In this document: one piece after another, positions 43,681 to 52,223 of the stretch
Layout of the letters: each line of letters starts with the position of its first letter
How positions within the stretch are numbered: the stretch's first letter is position 1
Assembly: GCA_046346845.1 (NCBI GenBank)
Contig: JAXMHH010000005.1
Span: 313,706 to 377,705 of the forward strand
From: DSSB01 sp046346845
GTDB lineage: Bacteria > UBA10199 > DSSB01
Direction of reading: 5' to 3'
Length of the DNA: 64,000 nucleotides
The notes under the pieces: generated by a model
Database searches by the model: none
What the model saw: only the letters and a program-made list of their open reading frames with translations
Told to the model about the DNA's origin: nothing
Made by a program: the position numbers and the translations under genes

Positions 43681-44508
43681 ATGTCCCGCCGCCTGACCAT
43701 TGCCCTGACCGTCTCGATCTTGGCGCATGGTGCCTTGTTGGCCTTATTTCTCTGGATCAGCCTCGGCTCGCGGCGCTGGGCAGCCACCCTGGACGAACGC
43801 GGCGGCGTGGTGTGGTTCAACCTCCACCCCGGCGGCGCCGGCAGCGGCGGCGAGGGAGGCCTAGGAGCCCCGGAGCCGGTGACGGCGTCGGCTCCCCAAG
43901 TCCAACCCGCCGCGCCGCCCAGTGCCGCCAAGCCAACGGTTGCCCCAGGCCATCCCAAGAACCCGGACGAGTCTGAGGCGAAACCCGTTCGGAGCAAGGA
44001 GAAATTGCGCGTCGCTCCCGCCCAACCTCCCGCCGTAGCCTCCCAGCCAAAGGCCACCCCAGCCGCGCCGACGGGCTGGGCCGGCCCCGGAACAGGCGAC
44101 ACTGCCGGGACCCAGACCGGTCCCGGAGGAGGGCAAGGTGAGGGACTGGGCGGCGGGGAAGGCGCCGGCAGCGGCGGCGGCAAGGGACCGGGCGGGGTGG
44201 GCGCCCCGGGGACGGGCGGTTCGGGCAGCGGCGGCGAGGCCTCGGCCCTCCTCGCGAAGATCCGGCAGAAGATCGCGCGGGCCAAACGCTATCCGCACCA
44301 GGCCCGCGCCGAAGGCATCGAGGGGGTCTGCGGGCTCAGCTTCGAGATCCAGCCCGACGGCGGCCTCGCCTACGTCAAGCTCACGCAGAGCAGCGGTTCC
44401 AGCTTGCTGGACGAGGAGGCCTTGGCCACCGTCCGGCGCGCGGCGCCTTTTCCCTATTACGCGGGGCCGATTCGGTTTAGCCTCCGCTTCAGCCTCAAGG
44501 ACGAATGA
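43681..44508 (+). CDS. tonB: TonB-family energy transducer
   Basis: 275 residues: an N-terminal membrane anchor (TIALTVSILAHGALLALFLW), a long Pro/Ala/Gly-rich periplasmic spacer (about 50-190), and a C-terminal TonB domain (about 190-270; KIARAKRYPHQARAEGIEGV, PDGGLAYVKLTQSSGSSLLD). It transfers the energy of the proton gradient to the outer-membrane receptor. It follows btuD by 48 bp and is coupled by ATGA overlap to the methyltransferase downstream. The likely receptor partner is BtuB at 22368. ExbB and ExbD are not in the window. Confidence 0.88.
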   Translation: MSRRLTIALTVSILAHGALLALFLWISLGSRRWAATLDERGGVVWFNLHPGGAGSGGEGGLGAPEPVTASAPQVQPAAPPSAAKPTVAPGHPKNPDESEAKPVRSKEKLRVAPAQPPAVASQPKATPAAPTGWAGPGTGDTAGTQTGPGGGQGEGLGGGEGAGSGGGKGPGGVGAPGTGGSGSGGEASALLAKIRQKIARAKRYPHQARAEGIEGVCGLSFEIQPDGGLAYVKLTQSSGSSLLDEEALATVRRAAPFPYYAGPIRFSLRFSLKDE

Positions 44509-45704
44509 CCAAGACTCAGCCTATGTTGATCCCATTTCCCGAAACCTTCGAAAACTTCTTGCTCGACTATCTCAAGCGGGAATTCTACCGCGGCACCCGC
44601 CGCGCCGCCTTTCTCGACCGGCCTTTCAGGCCCGAAGACCTGCGGTTTTTTTCCAAAGGAGTCGCGCAGCTCTCAACCCTGTTCACCGCGGAGCGCGCGA
44701 ACCTGCAAGCGGGCTACCTGAACCAACCGCAGCTGCGCGCCGCCTACCTGCTGTATTTCCTGCCCATCAATTTCGCCAAGACCCGGGGCGTCTTGCAGCA
44801 GCTGCCGGCGGAATTTTGGAAAAAACAAAAATACCGCGTGCTCGACTTGGGCTGCGGCCCCGCCTCCGCCAGCTTGGCCTTCCTGGAGGCCTTGCGCGAG
44901 AAGCAGTCCGAGGCGGAAGTCGAGTTGGTCCTGGTCGAACAGAACGCGAACATCCTGAAGGACGCGCAAAATTTATTGCAGGCCCTCGATCCAGGGCGGC
45001 GACTGACGATCCGCGCCTTCCCGCTGTGGCTGCACGGCTTCCGCTTCCAAGGCGAGTTCGACCTGATCCTGATGAGCCACGTCTTGAACGAACTGGTCCA
45101 GCTGGGCGCCCAAGAGCGGGCCGAGTGGCTCGGCCCCCGCCTCGAGCAGCACTTGGCTCCTGACGGCATCGCCGCCCTGCTGGAACCAGCGCTGAAGCGG
45201 CCGACGCGCGAGCTCATGGCGCTGCGCGATCATGTGATCGAGGGTGGGGAGCTGGCCGTCCTCGCCCCCTGCCTCCACAACGAGGTCTGCCCCATGCTCG
45301 CCGCCACCCGCAACGACTGGTGCCACTTCTACGTGGATTGGGAGGAACCCGAGTACCTCCAGGCCTTGGACCGCCTGGTCAAGAACGACAACCGCTTCCT
45401 CAAGGTGGCCTATTTGCTGCTGGGCCGAAAGCAGGCCTGGCCCTTTCTCGCCAAGCGGTCGCGCAACGTCTTTCGCGTCGTCAGCAACCGCATGCAGACC
45501 CGCGGCAAAACCGAGGCCGTGCTCTGTGGCCCGCCCGGCCGCGTGACGATCTCGCGGCTGGACCGCGAACGGCGCGATTCCAACGCCGCTCTGGACGAGC
45601 TGAGGCGCGGCGACCTGCTGAAGATCGAGGGCTGGGAGGCCAAGGGCTTCGAGGTGGGCCGGAACCTGCGCCTGAGCGCCAAGCTCTTTCTCAAAAAATC
45701 TTAG
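44505..45704 (+). CDS. Rsm22-family methyltransferase-like protein
   Basis: 399 residues. A SAM-binding motif (YRVLDLGCGPASASLAFLEA, about 110) is followed by FDLILMSHVLNEL. The diagnostic cysteine cluster of the Rsm22/METTL17 family, APCLHNEVCPMLAATRNDWC plus HF, lies at about 245-265 and probably binds an iron-sulfur cluster. The family is tied to small ribosomal subunit assembly; bacterial members are little studied. The start codon overlaps the tonB stop. The convergent beta-helix gene overlaps its last 14 bp. Confidence 0.85.
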   Translation: MTKTQPMLIPFPETFENFLLDYLKREFYRGTRRAAFLDRPFRPEDLRFFSKGVAQLSTLFTAERANLQAGYLNQPQLRAAYLLYFLPINFAKTRGVLQQLPAEFWKKQKYRVLDLGCGPASASLAFLEALREKQSEAEVELVLVEQNANILKDAQNLLQALDPGRRLTIRAFPLWLHGFRFQGEFDLILMSHVLNELVQLGAQERAEWLGPRLEQHLAPDGIAALLEPALKRPTRELMALRDHVIEGGELAVLAPCLHNEVCPMLAATRNDWCHFYVDWEEPEYLQALDRLVKNDNRFLKVAYLLLGRKQAWPFLAKRSRNVFRVVSNRMQTRGKTEAVLCGPPGRVTISRLDRERRDSNAALDELRRGDLLKIEGWEAKGFEVGRNLRLSAKLFLKKS

Positions 45705-47511
45705 CGTGATTTTCCACCCCCAAGGAGCGCCGCCGGTGCCAGGCACCCGCAGAAAACAAGATCAGCCCAAAGGACAAAAGAACTGAGGACAGGTGCGGGA
45801 ATTCACCATTCTGGGAATTCAGCTGGCAACCACCTCCGCTCACCAAACCTACCCTTCCCGAAGGCAACCCTGCACCAGGCCCTTGGGGATTCCCACCGAT
45901 TCCCGGCATCGGTGTGTCCGTCGAGGCCGGCGTAGGAATAGGAGTCGGGCTCGGCGGAGCCAACAATTCGTAGGCACCGATATCGCAACCGGCTCTTTGC
46001 GGACGGGAAAATCCGCGAGCGTCGAATTCAAGGCAGGTCCCCAAATCGGCGGTGTCAACCGCAGGGCTGGATTCTTGCAAAGCCAAGGTAGGGATGATTA
46101 CCAATTGATCGCGGCCCGCCAAAGGCCCACTATTGTCCGCTAGACCACCGACAAACAGGGGATCTAGGTTTTCAATCGCACCGGCTGTAGAAAAGATATT
46201 TTCGCAACCAACGGAGTCTTGAAGAATATTTTTTCCTTGGGCTCCCAAGGAGCCTAAATTCCGGCAATCATTGCCTCCTCCCGATAAGTCTCCGTTGCCG
46301 GCGAGGATTGAATTCACCAAAGTCAGAGTGGCTCCGGAATCGTTGAATATTCCGCCGCCGTCTCCCGCCATGGCGCCGCCGTTGTCGGAGTCAGCGGTGT
46401 TGGCAAAAATACTGCTGTTGAAGATCGACACCGAGGCGTCGAGGTCATTCTCAATCCCGCCGCCCCCCGCTTGGGCCTCGTTTTTAAACAGGGTAACGTT
46501 CTGCAACTGCAATGCTCCGCAGTTGAAAATACCGCCGCCACCGCCGCCGTTTAAATCACCGCCGTCCTGCGCGTAATTCCTCTCGAGAGTCGTGTTTTCG
46601 ACCAGGACACTGTCGCCACAGGCATAAATCCCTCCACCGTTACCGTCGGTTGCACGGTTGCCCATGAGGTAGCTTTGGCCTAGGGCAGAATCTCCGTACA
46701 TGGCCAAACCGCCACCGCCCGCAGTCGCCGAATTATCGAGCACGTCCAAACCCAGAAAGATGCCTCCCGAAAATCGTCCAGCCCCGCCGAGTAGCCCGTT
46801 ATTTTTCTCGAAGGTGGTAAATAGAATTTGCGCTGCGCCTTGACTATCGATACCCGCAGTACCCGCCAAGGTGTCCATGGCGTCATTTCCAAAAATCAGT
46901 GAATTCACCACCAACAGGTTAGAAGTAGAGAGGATACCAGCTCCTGAAGCATTGCCGACAACCGAGTTGTCGCGAACCTCGCTGTTTTGCAAGTTGAGCA
47001 AGGCGCTATCTCCCACATAAATTCCGCCGCCCCCCTGGGCAAGTGCGGTACCGGAAATATTCGATTCATTCTCTCGAACGATGCTGTCGACAAGTTCAAA
47101 AGCCCCGGTGCCGGCGACATAGATACCCGCCCCAGACACGTTTGCATGAGCCCGCTGAACCGTCAGATCCTGCATCCTCACAGCCGCCGAACTGTTAGTG
47201 AGGATGTTGAATAACCTCGCCGTTCCGTTCCCGATTCCATCAATGATGGTATCGGCAGCCCCGGCTCCCTGAATGGTAAGGGGATGGGTGATGTTCAGCT
47301 GGCCCGAAGTAATCTGGACTGTCATAGCCGGGATGGAGATGACATCTCCATCGACGGTCGCTACGGCATCGAGGCAATTACGAAGGGTACCAGCCCCGCT
47401 ATCGCCTGGATTGGTGACGGCACAGTCGGCCGCCAAGGCCTCTGCCGATACCAAAAGACAAAACAGCGATAAGATGGAAAGAAAAGGAAAAGAACGGCGA
47501 ACAAGCGACAC
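45691..47511 (-). CDS. Right-handed beta-helix surface protein with C-terminal sorting-like tail
   Basis: 606 residues starting with GTG 47511 behind GAGGAGG. After the signal peptide (SLFCLLVSAEALA) comes CAVTNPGDSGAGTLRNCLDA, the entry to a choice-of-anchor-Q type parallel beta-helix with Asn/Gly-rich rungs (ILTNSSAAVRMQDLTVQRAH and others). A Pro/Thr linker (PPSPTPIPTPASTDT) and a tail GGGCQLN, a hydrophobic helix (SVLLSFGLILFSAGA) and WHRRR follow. The tail pattern (Gly-Cys, helix, Arg cluster) resembles a sorting signal and matches the one at 2331-3296. GC is lower than in the neighbours. Function: adhesin-like or structural surface protein, not an obvious enzyme. Confidence 0.85.
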   Translation of the reverse strand: MSLVRRSFPFLSILSLFCLLVSAEALAADCAVTNPGDSGAGTLRNCLDAVATVDGDVISIPAMTVQITSGQLNITHPLTIQGAGAADTIIDGIGNGTARLFNILTNSSAAVRMQDLTVQRAHANVSGAGIYVAGTGAFELVDSIVRENESNISGTALAQGGGGIYVGDSALLNLQNSEVRDNSVVGNASGAGILSTSNLLVVNSLIFGNDAMDTLAGTAGIDSQGAAQILFTTFEKNNGLLGGAGRFSGGIFLGLDVLDNSATAGGGGLAMYGDSALGQSYLMGNRATDGNGGGIYACGDSVLVENTTLERNYAQDGGDLNGGGGGGIFNCGALQLQNVTLFKNEAQAGGGGIENDLDASVSIFNSSIFANTADSDNGGAMAGDGGGIFNDSGATLTLVNSILAGNGDLSGGGNDCRNLGSLGAQGKNILQDSVGCENIFSTAGAIENLDPLFVGGLADNSGPLAGRDQLVIIPTLALQESSPAVDTADLGTCLEFDARGFSRPQRAGCDIGAYELLAPPSPTPIPTPASTDTPMPGIGGNPQGPGAGLPSGRVGLVSGGGCQLNSQNGEFPHLSSVLLSFGLILFSAGAWHRRRSLGVENHAKIF

Positions 47512-47669
47512 AATGCCTCCTCACGCAATACATGCAAACCAATTGTGTGATTGTCCTAAACATCCAGAGAGAAGACTCCGGATGAGCCCGCCGCCTAAAT
47601 AGCAGACAAGAACCTGCCGTCAATGCAAAAAATAAAATATTGGATCAAAGGGATGCCGAAAACCTTCGA

Positions 47670-48602
47670 TCATTTGAATCGACCTTTCAATCCCGCGCTC
47701 TTCGCCCGTAGGTTTTCCATCAACTTTTGGAAATCCTTCGGTGGCTTCGATTTGAAATGGATTTTTTTGTTAGAAATGGGATGCCGAAACTCCAGATAAG
47801 AGGCATGCAGCGCATGACGCGGCGCCGGTATCTTGCTGCCGTAGAGTTTGTCCCCGATCACGGGGTGCCCCAAGCTGGCCAGGTGCACCCTCACTTGATG
47901 CGTTCGCCCGGTCTCGAGCCTAGCCTCGACCAAAGTGGCGTTGGGGTACCTCTCGATCACCTGGAAATGGGTGACCGCCCGGCCTTCTTGCCTGCCTTTT
48001 CCTCCACCGAGCGCCTTCATTTTTTTGCCCCGTGCCTCCAAATCCTTCACCAAGACGGAATCGATGGTGCCCTCCATCTTTTTCACGGGACCTTCGACGA
48101 GGGCCAGATAACGCCGCACCACGGTATGGCGCTTGAACTGGTCGGAGAGCGAGTTGGCGCGGCGGGACAGGGTATACACCATGACGCCGCTGGTCTCGCG
48201 GTCGAGGCGGTGCATCAGTCCGACGTAGGGGTACTCGATCTCGGGATGGGCGCGGCGCAGGTAATCGTTGATGTCGTCGACCAGGGTCGAGGTGAGGGTC
48301 TGGGCGGTGCGCTCGCAGGCCACGCCGGGCGGCTTTTCCACGACCAGGATGTCGGGATCCTCAAAATAGACCTTGAGGTAACGCTCGCGGCGCGGAACCG
48401 CGGTCTCGCCGGGATCCCGGACCGTCCAGGTCTCGCCAGCCGCCACCTGCCAGGAGGCAATGATCACCTTGCGGTCGGCCAAGAAAATTCTTCCCTCATC
48501 GATGAGCTGTTTGGCCTTTTTCCGGCTGCCGCCGAGGGCCCGCGCCAGGAACTGGTCGAGGCGCATGGTGTCTTGTTCGGGTTGGACCTGGAAGGTTTTC
48601 AT
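47670..48602 (-). CDS. RluA-family pseudouridine synthase
   Basis: 310 residues. An N-terminal S4 RNA-binding domain (MRLDQFLARALGGSRKKAKQ, about 12-75) and the catalytic domain with VGLMHRLDRETSGVMVY, whose Asp is the RluA-family nucleophile. It converts uridine to pseudouridine in rRNA or tRNA; S4-containing members are usually RluC/RluD types. A second paralogue is at 50269-51198. The gene is divergent from gshB with a 34-bp gap. Confidence 0.9.
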   Translation of the reverse strand: MKTFQVQPEQDTMRLDQFLARALGGSRKKAKQLIDEGRIFLADRKVIIASWQVAAGETWTVRDPGETAVPRRERYLKVYFEDPDILVVEKPPGVACERTAQTLTSTLVDDINDYLRRAHPEIEYPYVGLMHRLDRETSGVMVYTLSRRANSLSDQFKRHTVVRRYLALVEGPVKKMEGTIDSVLVKDLEARGKKMKALGGGKGRQEGRAVTHFQVIERYPNATLVEARLETGRTHQVRVHLASLGHPVIGDKLYGSKIPAPRHALHASYLEFRHPISNKKIHFKSKPPKDFQKLMENLRAKSAGLKGRFK

Positions 48603-48636
48603 GGATCTCCTGGGCGCTTGCGGTTAATTTGAGGGC

Positions 48637-49680
48637 ATGTCACGTCGCCGCAAAAGCCTCAAGCTTCTTTTCGTCGCGGATCCCCTGGCGCAGTTTCATC
48701 CCCAACGCGAGACCTCGCTGGTGATCATGCACGAGGCCCAGCGCCGGGGGCACCGGGTCTTCGCCACCACTCCCGAACGACTCTCCAGCCGGGGCCGCGC
48801 GGTCGAGGCGGCCGTGCAAGAGTTGAAGATCCTCGGCATTGGCAAGACGCCCTGGCATCGCGTCCTGGCCGAGCAGCGGCTCGAGCTCAAGTCCTTCGAC
48901 GCAGTCCTGCTCCGTAAAGACCCGCCCTTCGACCAAAATTACCTGCACCACCTCTATTTGCTCGAGCTCTTGGCCGGCGAGGTCTACATGATGAACCATC
49001 CCCGCGGCATCCTCGAGGCCAATGAAAAGCTCTTTCCCCTGCGCTTCCCCGAACTCACCCCCGCCACGGTGGTCAGCGCCGAGTTCGAGGTACTGCGCGA
49101 TTTCATCCTCGCCCAGCCGCAGGGCGCCGTCCTCAAGCCGATCAACAGCAGCGGCGGACGCGGCATCTTCGTCATCCCCAAGGGCCGGAAGGAAAACTTC
49201 AAGGTGATCCTCGAGACCTGCACCGAGAATTTCACCCGCCATGTCGTCGCCCAGCGCTTCCTCCCCGAGATCGCGAAGGGCGACAAGCGGGTCATGCTGC
49301 TGGGCGGCGAGATCCTGGGGAGCTTCATCCGCCTCCCGGCCCGGGGCGAGCACCGCGCCAACCTGCATTCCGGGGGCTCGGCCCATCCGGCGCCCGTCAC
49401 GGCCTCCGACCGCAGGATCGTCCAGGCCCTGCAAGGCAGCCTTCAGGACCTGGGCCTCGACTTTGTGGGCCTGGATGTCATCGGCCCCTGCCTCACCGAA
49501 GTCAACGTCACCTCGCCCATGGGCCTGGCGGAGATCAACCTGACCAGCGGCGGGCACAGTCAAATTCAAGTAGTTGATTTTATTGAAAATAAACTAAACC
49601 ACCCCACTGCGGCCCCAGCTCCGACGCCCCGCCCAAATCGACCCGTCAAAGCCCTCCCCAAGGTCCCGCAAATCGGCTAA
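48637..49680 (+). CDS. gshB: Glutathione synthetase
   Basis: 347 residues with the GshB layout: an N-terminal Rossmann-like part (LKLLFVADPLAQFHPQRETS), DAVLLRKDPPFDQNYLHHLY, MNHPRGILEANEKLFPLRFP, and an ATP-grasp domain with KPINSSGGRGIFVIPKG and FVGLDVIGPCLTEVNVTSPM. It joins gamma-glutamylcysteine and glycine using ATP. No gshA is in the window. The C-terminal 25 residues are a Pro-rich extension after the usual end. Start ATG 48637 behind TTGAGGG. Confidence 0.93.
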   Translation: MSRRRKSLKLLFVADPLAQFHPQRETSLVIMHEAQRRGHRVFATTPERLSSRGRAVEAAVQELKILGIGKTPWHRVLAEQRLELKSFDAVLLRKDPPFDQNYLHHLYLLELLAGEVYMMNHPRGILEANEKLFPLRFPELTPATVVSAEFEVLRDFILAQPQGAVLKPINSSGGRGIFVIPKGRKENFKVILETCTENFTRHVVAQRFLPEIAKGDKRVMLLGGEILGSFIRLPARGEHRANLHSGGSAHPAPVTASDRRIVQALQGSLQDLGLDFVGLDVIGPCLTEVNVTSPMGLAEINLTSGGHSQIQVVDFIENKLNHPTAAPAPTPRPNRPVKALPKVPQIG

Positions 49681-49749
49681 ATTTAGGGTTGCGGGCCGGG
49701 GCCCGCTGCCCTATAGACGCGCCCCGGCTTTTGAAACGTAGGTAGGACC

Positions 49750-50265
49750 ATGGCGGCGAAACGACAAAAACGAAAGACCTCCCGGCGATCGGGCCCCCGG
49801 CGGAAGACCCCGAAGGGAGTGACCAAACGCAGCAAGGCCGAGCTGGTGATCAAGACCGAATTCTCGCCTCACCTGCATTGGATGCACGGCTACCTGCGGC
49901 GCGCCAAGCTCAAGATGCCCACCCTGATCCTGCCCAACCGCATCCGCTCCTTTAGGCCCACCCGCAGCAAGATCATGCGGGTCTTGGGCAATGCCTATTT
50001 CGGCAACCGCACCGTGGTGATCGCCACCCACACCCAGGTCACCTACCTGAATCGCCAGGGCGACCTGAAGGTGAAGAAGATCGTCCGCCTGCCGAAGGCG
50101 CGCATCCTCGACACCCTCGCCCACGAGATTGCCCACTTCCATTATCCCGACCACGGCTACGAGCACGAGGAGTTCACGCGCTCGATCTTCAAGACCTTCG
50201 GGCTCAAGGAAAGATGCCCCTACTGCAAGGGCACCGGCAAGATCCAGCTGGAAGGGAAACCCTGA
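49750..50265 (+). CDS. SprT-like zinc metalloprotease
   Basis: 171 residues. A Lys/Arg-rich N-terminus (about 1-30) precedes a SprT-type domain with the zinc motif LAHEIAHFHYPDHGYEHEEF (His125, Glu126, His129, with the third ligand likely in GYEHEEF), and a C-terminal CPYCKGTGKI zinc-ribbon half. The basic N-terminus may bind nucleic acid, in keeping with SprT/Spartan-type proteases that act on DNA-bound proteins. The start ATG 49750 follows GTAGGTAGG. It is 3 bp before the next gene, suggesting one transcript. Confidence 0.8.
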   Translation: MAAKRQKRKTSRRSGPRRKTPKGVTKRSKAELVIKTEFSPHLHWMHGYLRRAKLKMPTLILPNRIRSFRPTRSKIMRVLGNAYFGNRTVVIATHTQVTYLNRQGDLKVKKIVRLPKARILDTLAHEIAHFHYPDHGYEHEEFTRSIFKTFGLKERCPYCKGTGKIQLEGKP

Positions 50266-50268
50266 GGC

Positions 50269-51198
50269 GTGAAGCGAAGCCTTCAAGTCCCGCCCCTCGC
50301 CGCGCCCGAGCGCCTCGATAAATTTCTAATCCGTCATTTTCCCCGCAGCAGTCGCCACTATTGGCGGGACCGACTCGAGGCCACGGTGCGAGTCGACGGC
50401 AAAAAGGCGGCCAAAGGCAGGATGCTGTGGGGTGGCGAGCGGATCGAGCTTTTGGAAGAACCGCTCGAAGAAAATCCCGCCTTGCGAGGCAATCCCAAGC
50501 TTCCCCTGCGCATCCTCTATCAAGACGAGTACCTGTTTATCGTCGAGAAGCCGGCGGGGCTACCCTGCCATCCCCTGCGGAGGACGGAACGAGATACCTT
50601 GGCCCAGGCCGTCGTCGCGGCCTTCCCCGAGCAGGCCCGGCTACGGCCTGCCCGGGAGGCAGGCCTGGTCCATCGGCTGGACAACGAGACCAGCGGCCTC
50701 GTCCTCTTCGCCCGCGACGCCGAGACCCTGGCTAGGCTGCGCCGCCTGAGCCAGGCGGGCAAGATTGAAAAAATCTACCTAGCCTTGGTCATCGGGCGCC
50801 TCACCGGACGCGGCGAGATCGAGCACCCCATCGGCCACCATCCGAAGAACCGAAAAAAGATGTGCGCCGCGACCAACCCCGCCGAGGCCAAGCGGCTCAA
50901 GGCGCGGCCGGCCCACACGGAATACCGAGTCCTGCAGGCCGGCATCGACGCCAGTCTACTCCGGGTCAAGATCCGCGTCGGCGCACGGCACCAGATCCGC
51001 GTCCACTTGGCCTCGCTGGGTCATCCCCTCTGCGGGGATCGGCTCTACGGGGCGGCAGGCCCCGCGCCCCGCTACCTACTGCACGCGGCGGAGCTGCGCT
51101 TCCTCCACCCCTGGAGTGGAAAGAAGATTCGAGTCGCAGTGGAGCCCCCGCAGGAGTTTGGGGAGGCACGGGATCGGCTGGTTTCTCGATCAAATTGA
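50269..51198 (+). CDS. RluA-family pseudouridine synthase (second copy)
   Basis: 309 residues from a GTG start 3 bp after the protease stop. An S4-like N-terminus (APERLDKFLIRHFPRSSRHY) precedes the catalytic Asp in GLVHRLDNETSGLVLFARD and the late family motif ARHQIRVHLASLGHPLCGDR. It modifies uridines in structured RNA. It is diverged from the copy at 47670, so it probably has a different target site. Confidence 0.9.
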   Translation: MKRSLQVPPLAAPERLDKFLIRHFPRSSRHYWRDRLEATVRVDGKKAAKGRMLWGGERIELLEEPLEENPALRGNPKLPLRILYQDEYLFIVEKPAGLPCHPLRRTERDTLAQAVVAAFPEQARLRPAREAGLVHRLDNETSGLVLFARDAETLARLRRLSQAGKIEKIYLALVIGRLTGRGEIEHPIGHHPKNRKKMCAATNPAEAKRLKARPAHTEYRVLQAGIDASLLRVKIRVGARHQIRVHLASLGHPLCGDRLYGAAGPAPRYLLHAAELRFLHPWSGKKIRVAVEPPQEFGEARDRLVSRSN

Positions 51199-51278
51199 GA
51201 ATTTCCTCATTTTGGGAATCGCCGATTCTCCCCCTTCCTAAAACCCGTTGAATTCAATATCTTTTTTATAATTCCATT

Positions 51279-51294
51279 TGGCGCATCTATTGCA
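51279..51294 (+). promoter_or_regulatory. Sigma-54 promoter of the lipoprotein gene at 51332
   Basis: TGGCGCATCTATTGCA: GG (51280-51281) and GC (51292-51293) are 10 nt apart, with one mismatch to TGGCAC and a perfect TTGCA. The start near 51305 would leave a 27-nt leader. Confidence 0.7.
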
Positions 51295-51331
51295 TTTAAT
51301 AGCTGCGAGTCGGTGACCAAAGGAGTTCCCA

Positions 51332-52156
51332 ATGCCTTCCAAATCCCTCATTCGCTCCCTATCTGCTCTCCCCGCCACCCTGCTGATCCTGACCTCGATG
51401 GCCTGCGGCGGCGCCAAGGTCGGAGAGCCGGCAAAACCCGGCGACGACCAAGTCCCCAAAGTCAGCTCGGCGCAGGGCCAGCAAGCCGGGGCCGAAACAG
51501 AGAACAAAGACAAAAATGCCGAACCGGAAAAAATCCCCGAGGGGGCGGTTCGGGTTTCGAGCCTTTATACGCTGTTGGGCGCGCATTATTGCGGGGCCAC
51601 GGTCGTCAACTCCCAAAAGGAATCCGCCGTCCTGAACGTCGCCAATTTTTCCGAGGCCTTCTTCGGCCTCAATCCCTTGTTCTGCAATGTCCTTCGGCAG
51701 GCCCAAGCGGACCAATCCAACCTCATTGTCGGACATGAAAAACCGACGGATCCCTCGGACAAATTATTGGATCTGACCTCGTTGGAATTCGCCGACAACG
51801 CCAAGCCGGAGATGGGCAATGTGGCCTTCAGCAAGTGCGACACGGGCAAGATGGGCTGCGGTTCCAAGTCGGTCCGGGTGATCGCCTTTTCGGCGAAGAC
51901 CAACGGAGACGCGGAAAGGCTGTGCGAAGTCGTCCTCGAGGTCCAGGAAGAGGGACAGCGCAAGACCATTCCCGCCTACGTCCCCTGGACCAAGGGAGAC
52001 TCCAACCTCGGCGCCCAGCAGTCCGAGGTCCAGCTCTGCTCCTCCCTGGCCCTGGCCAAGGCGCACGGGAAGACGCTCGAGACCGTGGGCACCCTGGAGC
52101 GTCCCGGCGGGCTATTGAGCGACCAATACCGCCTCTATCTCATGACCCTGAACTGA
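51332..52156 (+). CDS. Lipoprotein of unknown function, sigma-54 controlled
   Basis: 274 residues with a lipobox (LTSMAC at about 25), a charged linker (GGAKVGEPAKPGDDQ) and a compact domain with several cysteines (YTLLGAHYCGATVVNSQKES, SKCDTGKMGCGSKSVRVIAF). AAAGGAG precedes the ATG. I recognise no family. A sigma-54 promoter 38 bp upstream suggests stress- or nutrient-linked expression. Confidence 0.7.
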   Translation: MPSKSLIRSLSALPATLLILTSMACGGAKVGEPAKPGDDQVPKVSSAQGQQAGAETENKDKNAEPEKIPEGAVRVSSLYTLLGAHYCGATVVNSQKESAVLNVANFSEAFFGLNPLFCNVLRQAQADQSNLIVGHEKPTDPSDKLLDLTSLEFADNAKPEMGNVAFSKCDTGKMGCGSKSVRVIAFSAKTNGDAERLCEVVLEVQEEGQRKTIPAYVPWTKGDSNLGAQQSEVQLCSSLALAKAHGKTLETVGTLERPGGLLSDQYRLYLMTLN

Positions 52157-52211
52157 ACGGGGCCTGACGCGTTCCGTCGAAATCATTTCTGGGCATCCTC
52201 CCGAATGGGGC

Positions 52212-52217
52212 TATAAT
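52212..52217 (+). promoter_or_regulatory. TATAAT box, possibly a leaderless promoter for the patatin gene
   Basis: A perfect TATAAT ends 6 bp before the ATG at 52224, which would put transcription at or next to the start codon. The -35 (CTGGGC) is weak, and no ribosome site precedes the ATG, as expected for a leaderless message. Confidence 0.4.
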
Positions 52218-52223
52218 TTTCGA

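Noticed and set aside
49691..49706. GCGGGC/GCCCGC hairpin after gshB
   Set aside because: The stem is short and there is no T-run, so I do not call a terminator.
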